Shown: piece by piece, positions 55,055-63,322 of the stretch | Numbering within the stretch: the stretch's first letter is position 1 | How the letters are laid out: each line of letters begins with the position of its first letter | Assembly: GCF_900106745.1 (NCBI RefSeq) | Contig: NZ_FNNV01000020.1 | Span: 1-64,000 of the forward strand | Origin: Paenibacillus sp. CF384 | GTDB lineage: Bacteria; Bacillota; Bacilli; Paenibacillales; Paenibacillaceae | DNA: 64,000 nt | Direction of reading: 5' to 3' | Position numbers and translations under genes: made by a program | The notes under the pieces: model-generated | Databases searched by the model: none | What the model saw: the letters and a program-made list of their open reading frames with translations, nothing else | What the model was told of the DNA's origin: nothing

Positions 55055-57898
55055 CTATAGCTGCACGCCGGCAGGTACAAAGGTTAAGCTCTCAAGCCGA
55101 GATGTCGATCCGGCTTCAACCGCTTCGAGCAGAATAATCAGCTTGTTCTCACCCTCCGCGAACCAAGGTCCCGGGAGGAAGAACGAATCCTGACCGCCTC
55201 CGCTCATCGCCGGTCGCGAATCGCCGCCTGCTGTCCATAACCGCCCTACTATCACGCCGCCAAAATAAATCGTTGCTTTCATCCCGCTGCCTTTCACATA
55301 CACCCGCCAGCCATTCGAGCCGCTGGCTTCCGGCAATGTTCCATACAGCCAAGACACACTTCCTGCTTCCATCGAGACCGGCAGCGAAGTTGGTACTGCA
55401 CCCTGCTGCTCGGCTTCCGCATGAGCGAGCAATCCGGCTTCGTCTGCAGCGGATAGCTGCCAATTACGAGCAGCGTTCCCCTCGTATACGATAACCTCCC
55501 CGGCTCCTAATCCGAGTACACGTTCCAGGAATACCGTTACCTGAACCTCTTCGCCCGGCTGTACATGCTTAGAGATATTGAGATACGGATCAAATGGGTG
55601 AACCGTACCGATGGATGCACCGTTTACGAACACCTGCGCCAACGCTTGGATTCCTTTGAAGTGCAGCGTCCACGAATCTGCATTCTCTGACGCTGTGAAG
55701 GTTTTGCGGTAATATTCACTGGATGGATGATCCGGTGAGAGCCATCCGCCAAAGGTGCATATCGCCCACGCTTGATCATCGTAGTCGCGTTCGAGCACTT
55801 CCGGCTGCAGCGTGCGCGATTTCACTCGCAGTATCCGCCAGTGCAGCAAAGGCTTCACGCCTGTGACAGAGACAAGACCGGTTAACCCTTTCATGGAGTC
55901 AAGTCTTAGTGCCGGCAGACGAGGATCATCGAAGTTGGTATGTCCCCAAATTTCCACGCGAGCCGTAAGTTTGTTTCCCACACCGCCGCGGATAAATCGG
56001 CTGCCGCCCCCGGGCGTCATCGTTCCGAGGTAGCTGTCTCCTGCATAGAGCGAGATCATGTCGCTACCATTCTGAACGAGGATTCCTTGCACAGCTTGTT
56101 CTTCTGTATCGATGCCGCTATCGGCTTCGTACCATGCATAACCACGGTAGATTCCGTTATTCTCCAGGAAGTCCGCTGCTGGCAGAGATACTGCTGCATT
56201 TATCGACAAGGAAGCAGTTGGTGATACCGCTTTCAATGACCAATCTACAAGTGTCTCTCGAGGAGCATCATCATAAGCAATCGGGCTGCCAATCGTTACT
56301 TCGCCGCCATCTTGGATGACATTCATCAGCAGCGCATCCGCTCTTGCCAAGCATACCAGCTCAAGCACCGTACCATCCGCCAGCTCTAAGGTACATGAAG
56401 CAATCGTTCCGGCTTTCCCCTGGAAGACGAAGAGATAGTTGCCATCTTCGCCGTTAGCCGATGCTGCAACGCCATTCTCTGCGATGCGAACTGCGGGCTG
56501 CTTCAAGTTCAGCGCGATTTCTCCTTCATACTCACTGTGGAATACGATGACCGTCTTAGCAGCTTCGCGGTGTACATCCGTCAGCTCTGCCGTCGAATAG
56601 CGCAGTACGCCTTCTATTCCCCAGCCGCTCATCGGAACCCCGATTGGCAGCATTTCGCATCTGGCCGGAATGGTGCGAAGCTTTGAAGTTTGTGGAATCA
56701 CGCCACCGCCGGTGCCTTGCAGTTCTAGCTGCACGACTTCCTCTTGCTCGCCCACATTGGCTACGAACAGGAGATGTCCGCCTTGCGCAAGCTGCAGTTG
56801 ACGCTGAACCAGTGTACCCGGTGCTGTCGCATCAGCCGAATCTACTACGAGCCTTCTTGCTGTTGCGATGTCCGCCGCAGGAGCCGATTGCGCTTCTGCA
56901 AGCGAGCTGCCATAAGCGGTAATTATGCGGCGCATCAAGCGACCTTCGTACGCTTCAGGGCGAATGTGGCCTTCCGGCGAAATCATGCCGTAGAAGTCAT
57001 AATCGGAAGTCATCAGCGCTAATGGGTCTCCCCAGTTGTTGGTACCGTTGGTAAAGCCGAAGTTGGTTCCGGAAACTTGCAGGTAAGGGCCGAGCAGCTT
57101 CGCCCCGCAGGATAATAAACGTCGAAGCAGAAAATGCGATCGGTTGGTCTCGGTGACTAGCAGCGGTAGATCATGCTCAGCCAGTCTCTGTTCATAAGCG
57201 GTTACTTTATATTCAAACTCGGGGTCTTTGTCATTCGGATAGAAATTACAAGTCGGTGCGACATCTTCCACAAGGCCCGAAGCCTCGTAAAGTCCACCTT
57301 GCCCCGCACAAGCTATTAACGGGACCTGTATGCCGCGGTTAACTGCCATGTCTCGAAGCGCGGTTATGTAACCTTTCGGATCAGGGCAGTCGTAGAAGTC
57401 GAGCTCATTCTCAAGCTGCACGCAGATGATGGAGCCGCCTCGCTGCTGTTCATACTTGGCCATTAGAGGGAGAATACGATCGAACCACTTCTCTACGGCC
57501 TGCAAATAAGTGCTGTCTGTGCTGCGGATCACCATATCCGGTTTAGCGAACAGATAAGCGGGAAGTGCGCCTCCATCCCATTCGGAGCAAATGTACGGCC
57601 CTGGTCTTGCCACTACCCAGAGACCCACATCAGCAGCCATCTGCAGGAAGGCTTCTACATCCCGTTCGCCGGAGAAATCCCAGCTGCCCTCTTCCAGCTC
57701 GTGGAAGTTCCAAGGGAAGTACACATCGATGGCGTTGTACCCGAAGGCCTTCACCTGTTCCAAACGTTCGCGCCAATGGGCACGTGGATTGCGGAAGTAG
57801 AAGAGTGAGGCGCAGAGGATAATTTCGGCTTGACCGTCGATGCGGAGTGCCGAAGACGACAGCTGTAAGGCGGAACTTGTTTTCATGTCCATGTTCAT
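55055..57898 (-). CDS. GH35 beta-galactosidase-like enzyme
   Basis: About 947 residues. N-terminal TIM barrel with GH35 motifs FYFRNPRAHWRERLEQVKAFGYNAIDVYFPWN and ARPGPYICSEWDGG. Presumed acid/base is E165 in VQLENELDFY and presumed nucleophile is E250 in LLVTETNR, counted from 57898. Several beta-sandwich domains follow, one with a jelly-roll character. No signal peptide, so intracellular action on an imported oligosaccharide. ATG at 57898 follows AGGGAGG; a longer frame lacks a ribosome site and would enter an operator. It lies between its LacI regulator and the transporter genes. Confidence 0.85.
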   Translation of the reverse strand: MNMDMKTSSALQLSSSALRIDGQAEIILCASLFYFRNPRAHWRERLEQVKAFGYNAIDVYFPWNFHELEEGSWDFSGERDVEAFLQMAADVGLWVVARPGPYICSEWDGGALPAYLFAKPDMVIRSTDSTYLQAVEKWFDRILPLMAKYEQQRGGSIICVQLENELDFYDCPDPKGYITALRDMAVNRGIQVPLIACAGQGGLYEASGLVEDVAPTCNFYPNDKDPEFEYKVTAYEQRLAEHDLPLLVTETNRSHFLLRRLLSCGAKLLGPYLQVSGTNFGFTNGTNNWGDPLALMTSDYDFYGMISPEGHIRPEAYEGRLMRRIITAYGSSLAEAQSAPAADIATARRLVVDSADATAPGTLVQRQLQLAQGGHLLFVANVGEQEEVVQLELQGTGGGVIPQTSKLRTIPARCEMLPIGVPMSGWGIEGVLRYSTAELTDVHREAAKTVIVFHSEYEGEIALNLKQPAVRIAENGVAASANGEDGNYLFVFQGKAGTIASCTLELADGTVLELVCLARADALLMNVIQDGGEVTIGSPIAYDDAPRETLVDWSLKAVSPTASLSINAAVSLPAADFLENNGIYRGYAWYEADSGIDTEEQAVQGILVQNGSDMISLYAGDSYLGTMTPGGGSRFIRGGVGNKLTARVEIWGHTNFDDPRLPALRLDSMKGLTGLVSVTGVKPLLHWRILRVKSRTLQPEVLERDYDDQAWAICTFGGWLSPDHPSSEYYRKTFTASENADSWTLHFKGIQALAQVFVNGASIGTVHPFDPYLNISKHVQPGEEVQVTVFLERVLGLGAGEVIVYEGNAARNWQLSAADEAGLLAHAEAEQQGAVPTSLPVSMEAGSVSWLYGTLPEASGSNGWRVYVKGSGMKATIYFGGVIVGRLWTAGGDSRPAMSGGGQDSFFLPGPWFAEGENKLIILLEAVEAGSTSRLESLTFVPAGVQL

Positions 57899-57937
57899 GC
57901 GTTCGATCCTCCCTGAGGTGAGCAGTGACCACTTTTT

Positions 57938-57955
57938 TATGAAACCCATTTCATA
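57938..57955. promoter_or_regulatory. Predicted LacI-family operator O1
   Basis: TATGAAACCCATTTCATA: 7-bp arms TATGAAA and TTTCATA around CCCA. It lies 40 bp upstream of the GH35 start. An identical 18-mer is at 58094-58111. Confidence 0.7.
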
Positions 57956-58072
57956 CGCTGTTAAAATAAAAATACACTTTAACGTTGCGGGTTTGAGCGA
58001 AGTTTGAACAACATCACAGATACCGTTTGTAAGTGTATTTCAGGAGACTACATGCGTTAGCATCGTGCCGGA

Positions 58073-58078
58073 ATTATA
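58073..58078 (-). promoter_or_regulatory. Consensus -10 box of a possible second GH35 promoter
   Basis: Minus-strand TATAAT at 58073-58078; the operator O2 covers the position where its -35 would be, so repression there would be direct. The -35 itself (GTTTCA) is poor. Confidence 0.45.
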
Positions 58079-58093
58079 CGATTGTGCGGGTTT

Positions 58094-58111
58094 TATGAAA
58101 CCCATTTCATA
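58094..58111. promoter_or_regulatory. Predicted LacI-family operator O2
   Basis: Exact copy of O1, 156 bp away start to start (about 15 helical turns), suitable for looping by a tetrameric LacI-type protein. Confidence 0.7.
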
Positions 58112-58156
58112 CCTGGGTTAAAATTAAACCCTTGCTAGAGGGTCATCTTGATTTGA

Positions 58157-58186
58157 AGTTTACATTCAAAATGATAGCGCTGTCAA
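58157..58186 (-). promoter_or_regulatory. GH35 operon promoter with overlapping cre site
   Basis: Minus strand TTGACA (58181-58186), 18-bp spacer, TAAACT (58157-58162). The cre site TGATAGCGCTGTCA (58172-58185), matching the consensus in full, overlaps the -35, so CcpA would compete with polymerase. Confidence 0.75.
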
Positions 58187-58208
58187 TACTATTTTTTTGA
58201 AATGTGGT

Positions 58209-59300
58209 TTATCCCTGCGACGACAGGTAATCAGCCATTTTGATGACATTAACCGACAATGGTGCCGTACTTTCACGCACGACGAGCTCAGGTTGAAGGA
58301 CGGTCAGCGTATCGATGCTGTTCTTCCCGATCAACTGGTGCAGAATATGAGCAGCCGTACGGCCAAGCTCCAAACATTTGAGCGAAATGGTGGTTAACTC
58401 CGGAATCACATTAGCCGCAAGCGGAATATCGTCGAAGCCGATAATCGACATATCCTCAGGCACACGCAAACCATGCTTAACCGCAGATTTGATCGCCCCG
58501 ATTGCAGATAGATCATTCGCGCAAACGATAGCCGTTGGGCGTGCACCTTCCGTGCTAAGCAGCTCGTTCATGAACACTTTGCCAGCCTCTACTGTGAAAC
58601 CGCCGGTAATAATCCAATCCTCGCGAATCGGCAATCCAGCTTGCTGCATCGCTTTCGTGTAGCCTTCCAAGCGCTGCACCGTATTGGACATCTGCTTGTA
58701 GCCGCCGACAAAAGCAATGTCCTTATGGCCAAGTCCAATCAGATGCTCGGTCGCTAGTACGCCGCCTGCAACTTCATCGATAATGACGCGGTGAAACTTC
58801 GCCCCCGGCAAATTGCCGTTAATGAGCACGACAGGCAGACGCTTGTTCACTTCCGCTACTTCCTTCGCCATCTCCTTGCTGCAACGGGCAAGGTCGATCC
58901 GGCCGCCAATCATAATGATGCCGTCAACCTGCTTCTCCATGAGGATATTCAAGTACTGGGATTCCCGCTGGTACTGCGCCTTGATGTCCTGGTTGGAGGA
59001 GCCTGTGTCGCATAGGAAGAACGTATAGCCGTTATTTCTTGCTTCCTGTTCTAGTCCTGCGAGCACTTCCGGAAAGAACGGATTCGTAATGTCAGGCAAA
59101 ATAATGCCGATCATGCCGGTTTCCTTCTTGATCAAGCTGCGTGCAAGCGCATTGGGCTGGAATTGGTGTTTCTGGATGAGACCCAAGATGCGTTCCCGAG
59201 TCGATGCTTTCACTGGCGCCGTGTTGTTCAAGACACGTGAGACGGTTGCGACGGAAACGTTTGCTTCTCTTGCAATGTCGTAAACAGTAACCGATTTCAT
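58209..59300 (-). CDS. LacI-family regulator
   Basis: 363 residues. N-terminal helix-turn-helix VTVYDIAREANVSVATVSRVLNN with hinge helix, then a periplasmic-binding-protein-like sensor (GMIGIILPDITNPFFPEVLAGLEQEA, VDGIIMIGGR, AIGAIKSAVKHGLRVPEDMSIIGFDDI). Start ATG is unambiguous. It lies upstream of the GH35 and uptake genes on the same strand; the paired 18-bp operators between them are its likely targets, with a sugar from the imported oligosaccharide as inducer. Confidence 0.92.
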   Translation of the reverse strand: MKSVTVYDIAREANVSVATVSRVLNNTAPVKASTRERILGLIQKHQFQPNALARSLIKKETGMIGIILPDITNPFFPEVLAGLEQEARNNGYTFFLCDTGSSNQDIKAQYQRESQYLNILMEKQVDGIIMIGGRIDLARCSKEMAKEVAEVNKRLPVVLINGNLPGAKFHRVIIDEVAGGVLATEHLIGLGHKDIAFVGGYKQMSNTVQRLEGYTKAMQQAGLPIREDWIITGGFTVEAGKVFMNELLSTEGARPTAIVCANDLSAIGAIKSAVKHGLRVPEDMSIIGFDDIPLAANVIPELTTISLKCLELGRTAAHILHQLIGKNSIDTLTVLQPELVVRESTAPLSVNVIKMADYLSSQG

Positions 59301-59657
59301 TTTGCCTCACCCTTTGGGCTAAGATCTGTCTAGGTGACAGTTTTTCACTAGCATAGCAGAGTAATTTCCTTCTTGTAAATGGGGTTAAATCATCTGATAG
59401 GATGGCTGCAGCTTGAAGTCACCTTTCTTGTAATGTCCTGATGAGTTACCGTGGCACGAGTGAAACCAGAATCTAACCTCCTCCCTGGCAACCGAAAAAT
59501 ATGAGATTTCCAATGATAAAAATTACATAAATTAGAAAAAAATCAATGCCACTTTTTCCAAATTTATGTATACTAAAGATACGAATTCATGGCACCTAAG
59601 TTCGTAATTTGATTGACACATGTTAGCAAAATACACTTACGGAGGCACTCACATCTC
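59301..59657. other. Intergenic region, no gene seen
   Basis: About 357 bp. The right half is very AT-rich and contains TATACT at 59569-59574, a possible -10 for the secreted orphan without a clear -35. The left half (59400-59500) is balanced in composition and shows no open frame with a ribosome site. No known riboswitch motif was recognised. Confidence 0.5.
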
Positions 59658-60134
59658 ATGAAGAAATCCAAAATTTTCGCTGTTCCATTTACTGCAATTA
59701 TGTTATCGACCACCTCAGCCGTTTCCTCCGCACCAGCTCCAACTATCATTCAGAATACGCCGGCTGTAAAAACTGAAACCTCTCATATTGTAACTCGAGA
59801 AGTAGCCAGCAGCTCCATTTTCCCTTATGAATCCCAAGTTATTAATCCTACACATCATACTGGAGGGGCTTATACAGGCTCTTTTACTACAGCACCGGCT
59901 AACGGTAAATTTTTAAATGTCTGGGTTCAGAATCTTAGCTCTTCTACTGTCTATTTAACAATAAAAAGAAATAATGTCGAATTTATTTCTCCGATAGCAA
60001 TTGCAGGTTCAACACAAAGAACTCAACAATTCGAAGAACAAGTTGCTGCTGGTATCAGCGGTAATTGGCAAGTCTATGTATATAGTTCAACTGGAAATCT
60101 ACTGGATATTAATGTGTCGGCTAGACAGTTTTAA
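59658..60134 (+). CDS. Small secreted protein, unknown function
   Basis: About 158 residues. A signal peptide (KKSKIFAVPFTAIMLSTTSAVSSA) is followed by a beta-rich domain with Ser/Thr-rich strands (LNVWVQNLSSSTVYLTIKR, NWQVYVYSSTGNLLDINVS). ATG at 59658 follows GGAGG at 12 bases. Codon use is AT-rich (AAA, TTT, ATT) unlike neighbouring genes, so recent acquisition is possible. No family recognised. Confidence 0.65.
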   Translation: MKKSKIFAVPFTAIMLSTTSAVSSAPAPTIIQNTPAVKTETSHIVTREVASSSIFPYESQVINPTHHTGGAYTGSFTTAPANGKFLNVWVQNLSSSTVYLTIKRNNVEFISPIAIAGSTQRTQQFEEQVAAGISGNWQVYVYSSTGNLLDINVSARQF

Positions 60135-60160
60135 TTTTTCTAATTAGCACTTTATAACAT

Positions 60161-60209
60161 AAAAAAGGGGCTGGCTCATAAGTAGGTCATTCAACTTATG
60201 GACAGCCCT
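60161..60209 (-). terminator. Terminator-like hairpin or miniature element end
   Basis: AGGGGCTG with CAGCCCT, and TCATAAGT with ACTTATG, form a long interrupted stem. A run of T follows on the minus strand only. The arrangement resembles an end-to-end inverted repeat of an IS remnant as much as a plain terminator. Confidence 0.5.
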
Positions 60210-60290
60210 ATTCACTTAAAATCAGCCATATATTCATAAAGATAGCTCGGCAGTGGGTCTGTCCCTCGGAATAGCCAATGCTTTTACATT

Positions 60291-60475
60291 GTAACGGTTG
60301 TCAGCGTACTTAATTTAGACAAAATTCGATGTTCAGAACGCTAACGGTTGTGACAGAGGTTATATCCAGTAAAAAGGTTGATTTCGGATCGAAAATGGCC
60401 ATATAAGCTCTATGGCAACCGTTAGCGAATAAAAATGGCCATTTGATGCAAAATAGCCGCTGTCACAACCGTTAC
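60291..60475 (+). repeat. 185-bp intergenic dyad element (GTAACGGTTG family), copy 2
   Basis: Sites GTAACGGTTG (60291-60300), CTAACGGTTG (60341-60350), CAACCGTTAG (60416-60425) and CAACCGTTAC (60466-60475), symmetric about 60383, with the same 50/75/50 spacing and 185-bp length as the copy at 19211-19395 in reverse orientation. It lies between the secreted orphan and the stress protein gene. Confidence 0.85.
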
Positions 60476-60673
60476 AAGTACGAATGTGGTTTCAGAAGAA
60501 CTATGCAGATGAGAAATGGCGTCACAGGTTTCATGCCTGTGGCGCCATTTTTCGTCTTCGGTCAACACCTCTGCCTATATATTCAAGGGTGCCGAGAACA
60601 ACCGCGATTGGAAGTACATTCGACTGCGCAGTGTAGGCGGTCAACCTCATTCACTAAAGAGAGCCTCATAAAC

Positions 60674-61207
60674 CTACAATATCTGCGCTGCCCCGCAGTT
60701 GCGGAGAGCAGCTTCCGCCGCCCCGCCGCGCGACAAATCCGGTCCGTCAGCCTGATCGCTGTTGCCGATATCCGCAGCCACGATAATGGCTCCCTGACTG
60801 AGCGCCTTGCGGCATGGTTCTGCATCACTGCTTGTCAATCCAATGTCAGTCAGCGTATGCTCCACATTGCGGTCATCGCCCAAGAAAGCGGTTGAGATCA
60901 GGAAACCGTTGCTCGGATAGGTCATCCCGCCGATGAAGCCGCCGCTGATATTGAGGCCGCTTGCCGCAGACATCGGCGCGTAGATGCGAAGATCTTCTAC
61001 CCCATGATCGTCTGCAGCCGCGCGCGTGCCAAGCAGGTCCGTCATCTCGTCGGCATGCACGTCCGTTTCCGATTCGACCCGCCGCGAATGCTCTCGATCC
61101 TTAGCCAGCACCTTCAGCTCGTGGTTCGTAAACCCCGCCTGTTCCAGTGCCTGAATGGCCGCAACTGCTTCATTTTCCGTATTGAATATGCCAATTTTAT
61201 ATGTCAT
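60674..61207 (-). CDS. General stress protein 17M (YflT)-like protein
   Basis: About 177 residues. YKIGIFNTENEAVAAIQALEQAGFTNHELKVLAKD is the YflT-domain start; a Gly-rich stretch (GLNISGGFIGGMTYPSNGF) and GAIIVAADIGN follow. ATG at 61207 is spaced seven bases from GGAGGC, better than the ATG two codons upstream. Proteins with this domain are often under general stress control, but no sigma-B promoter was identified. Confidence 0.78.
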   Translation of the reverse strand: MTYKIGIFNTENEAVAAIQALEQAGFTNHELKVLAKDREHSRRVESETDVHADEMTDLLGTRAAADDHGVEDLRIYAPMSAASGLNISGGFIGGMTYPSNGFLISTAFLGDDRNVEHTLTDIGLTSSDAEPCRKALSQGAIIVAADIGNSDQADGPDLSRGGAAEAALRNCGAAQIL

Positions 61208-61325
61208 GTTCATCGCCTCCGCATCCCGTATTTAAGTTTGTTATACCCTAAATAGGGAGGATTAAACCGGATGACGAAGGAAATCCTGCCATTGAAAACA
61301 AGCTTCGAACAAGTCCGCAAGACGG

Positions 61326-62528
61326 TTAAGGACGAGACGGCGAACCGTCCGGAATACGAGAGAGCGTCCACCCCGGCAGCACGTCATGACAAGGGTATAA
61401 CGCCGCTTTCTGTTCATCCAGCTCCACGCCGAAACCCGGGGTATCCGGGACATAAGCGTACCCGTTGCGAAGTACAGGACTGCCCGGAAACACCTCGCGC
61501 ATCCGATCGGATATCGCGCTCCATTCCTGGACGCCGAAGTTCGGGCTGCTGAGATCCAGATGGATGTTCGCGGCCATGCCAACCGGCGACAGGTCCGGAG
61601 GCCCATGCCAAGCCGTGCGAATGCCGAAGGCTTCGCATAATGTACCCAGCTTCTCCGCAGGCGTCAGCCCGCCAATCGCGCTGACATGGCAGCGGATGAA
61701 ATCGATCAACCGCTCCGTAATGAGCGGCATCCATTCCGCGGAATGGACGAACAGCTCCCCCATCGCGAGCGGTGTCGCACATTGCGCACGGATGTGTCGG
61801 AACCAATCCAAGTGCTCCGGCGGCAGCGGATCTTCGAGGAAGAATAAGCGATGCGGCTCCAGCTGCTTCGCCAATCGCACCGCTTCAATCGGCACAATCC
61901 GCTCGTGTATATCGTGCAGCAGCTCGACTTCGAAGCCAAGCTTGGCGCGCAAATGATCGAACATTTGCGGCACGCTGCGCACGTAAGCATCCGGGTCGAA
62001 ATAAGCACCCGGCAGCACATGATCAGGCTGATGAAGCTTATGTCCCTGACCGCCATAGCCGCCCAATTGGCAGCGGACATACCGGCAGCCCTGCTCCATG
62101 AACATGCGAACATTCTCTTCCACTTCGCTGGCATCGCGACCGTCGGCATGGCGATAGACGGCTGCAGCATCACGCACTTTCCCACCTAGCAATTCATAGA
62201 CGGGTACACCGCATAGCTTGCCTTTGATATCCCACAAAGCCATATCAATGCCGGAGACGGCATTGTTCAGCACCGGGCCGTTGCGCCAATAACCGCTGAC
62301 CATAGCGGTTTGCCAAATATCCTCGATCCGTCTCGGATCCTTGCCAATCAGGAACGGCTTCAAATAGTGCTCCACCGCCGCCGCGACCGCAAGATGCCGC
62401 TGCGTAAACGTTGCACAGCCTAGGCCATATAGACCGGGCTCATTCGTTTCGATCTTCACGACAACGAGATTAACCCCATCGGGCGCGGTCATGATGACCC
62501 GTACGTCCCTGATTTCCACTTGTGCCAT
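61326..62528 (-). CDS. Mannonate/altronate dehydratase-like enzyme (RspA/ManD type)
   Basis: 400 residues of the enolase superfamily. Capping domain with IEDIWQTAMVSGYWRNGPVLNNAVSGIDMALWDIKGKL, then YRHADGRD, YVRCQLGGYGGQ, and the barrel ligands in HDIHERI, FFLEDPLPPE and AMGELF with the late motif AWHGPPDLSP. These match the RspA/ManD group that dehydrates D-mannonate or related acids. The C-terminus (GFGVELDEQKAALYP) is complete. ATG follows GGAGCTGTCCTCTCT. It is the last gene after a PhyH gene and a glycosidase. Confidence 0.85.
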   Translation of the reverse strand: MAQVEIRDVRVIMTAPDGVNLVVVKIETNEPGLYGLGCATFTQRHLAVAAAVEHYLKPFLIGKDPRRIEDIWQTAMVSGYWRNGPVLNNAVSGIDMALWDIKGKLCGVPVYELLGGKVRDAAAVYRHADGRDASEVEENVRMFMEQGCRYVRCQLGGYGGQGHKLHQPDHVLPGAYFDPDAYVRSVPQMFDHLRAKLGFEVELLHDIHERIVPIEAVRLAKQLEPHRLFFLEDPLPPEHLDWFRHIRAQCATPLAMGELFVHSAEWMPLITERLIDFIRCHVSAIGGLTPAEKLGTLCEAFGIRTAWHGPPDLSPVGMAANIHLDLSSPNFGVQEWSAISDRMREVFPGSPVLRNGYAYVPDTPGFGVELDEQKAALYPCHDVLPGWTLSRIPDGSPSRP

Positions 62529-62552
62529 AGAGAGGACAGCTCCTTTTGAACC

Positions 62553-63302
62553 CTATAGATTAGCTAGCTGCTCTTCAGCATCCGCGGGAATTTCATGCCA
62601 GCCGTCGAATTTGCCGAGCAGCTGCTGAATGTAGAACGGTCCGCTCTCACGGAGCTGACGGGAACGCTCGCCGACGAAGTTATCCACCCGATTCTTGCAG
62701 AACGACTGCAAGTAGTTATAATACAAGGCGCGCCGCTCTTCAGTCGGATGCACATTCGGCTTCGCTGCATGCCACAGAGCGCCGTGAAAAATGACGGCAT
62801 CTCCCGCTTCGACCAGCACATCAATCTGACCTTCGATTTCGCTCAGCCCATCCGGCGGATTCTTCCCAGAGAGATGGGAACCCGGAACGACGACAAGCGG
62901 CCCCTTCTCCGACGTAATGTCATCCAAGTAATAGGCGCAGTTGATCGATACCGGAAAATACCAATAAGGCGGCAGTGGATCCGGGTATACATGCGAGTCC
63001 ATATGCCAGCCGACCGGCATCCCTTTGCCCGGCTTTATACGCGTGGCATTCACGCTTTCCATCTGAATGCGCGGCCCCATCAACGCCCGCATCAGATTAA
63101 ATACCGGCGGGTTAACAAGCAGCGGCACAAACGCCTCGTCCCGGTCAATAATGTCGGGAAATTCTCGCGACGTAAAGCCCTCCGATATTTCAATCACTTT
63201 ATCGATTAATGTCGATACATGCGCGGGAGACAAAGCCTGCTTCACGACAAAATACCCATCCCGCTTAAACTGATCGACCTGCTCTTCGAGAGTCATGCTC
63301 AT
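62553..63302 (-). CDS. PhyH-family Fe(II)/2-oxoglutarate dioxygenase
   Basis: 249 residues. Iron ligands H and D in VGWHMDSHVYPD, distal H in FHGALWHAAKPNVHP, and a carboxylate-binding arginine in EERRALYYNYLQSF. GPLVVVPGSHL is the standard family loop. It lacks the HEAT extension of the paralogue at 43397-44965. ATG follows AAGGGGGAATTTCGGAA. Only 25 bp separates it from the dehydratase gene and 20 bp from the glycosidase upstream. Confidence 0.85.
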   Translation of the reverse strand: MSMTLEEQVDQFKRDGYFVVKQALSPAHVSTLIDKVIEISEGFTSREFPDIIDRDEAFVPLLVNPPVFNLMRALMGPRIQMESVNATRIKPGKGMPVGWHMDSHVYPDPLPPYWYFPVSINCAYYLDDITSEKGPLVVVPGSHLSGKNPPDGLSEIEGQIDVLVEAGDAVIFHGALWHAAKPNVHPTEERRALYYNYLQSFCKNRVDNFVGERSRQLRESGPFYIQQLLGKFDGWHEIPADAEEQLANL

Positions 63303-63322
63303 TTCCGAAATTCCCCCTTAAA

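Noticed and set aside
59400-59520. Riboswitch-like composition upstream of the secreted orphan
   Set aside because: No conserved motif of a known class could be matched on either strand and no hairpin set was convincing.
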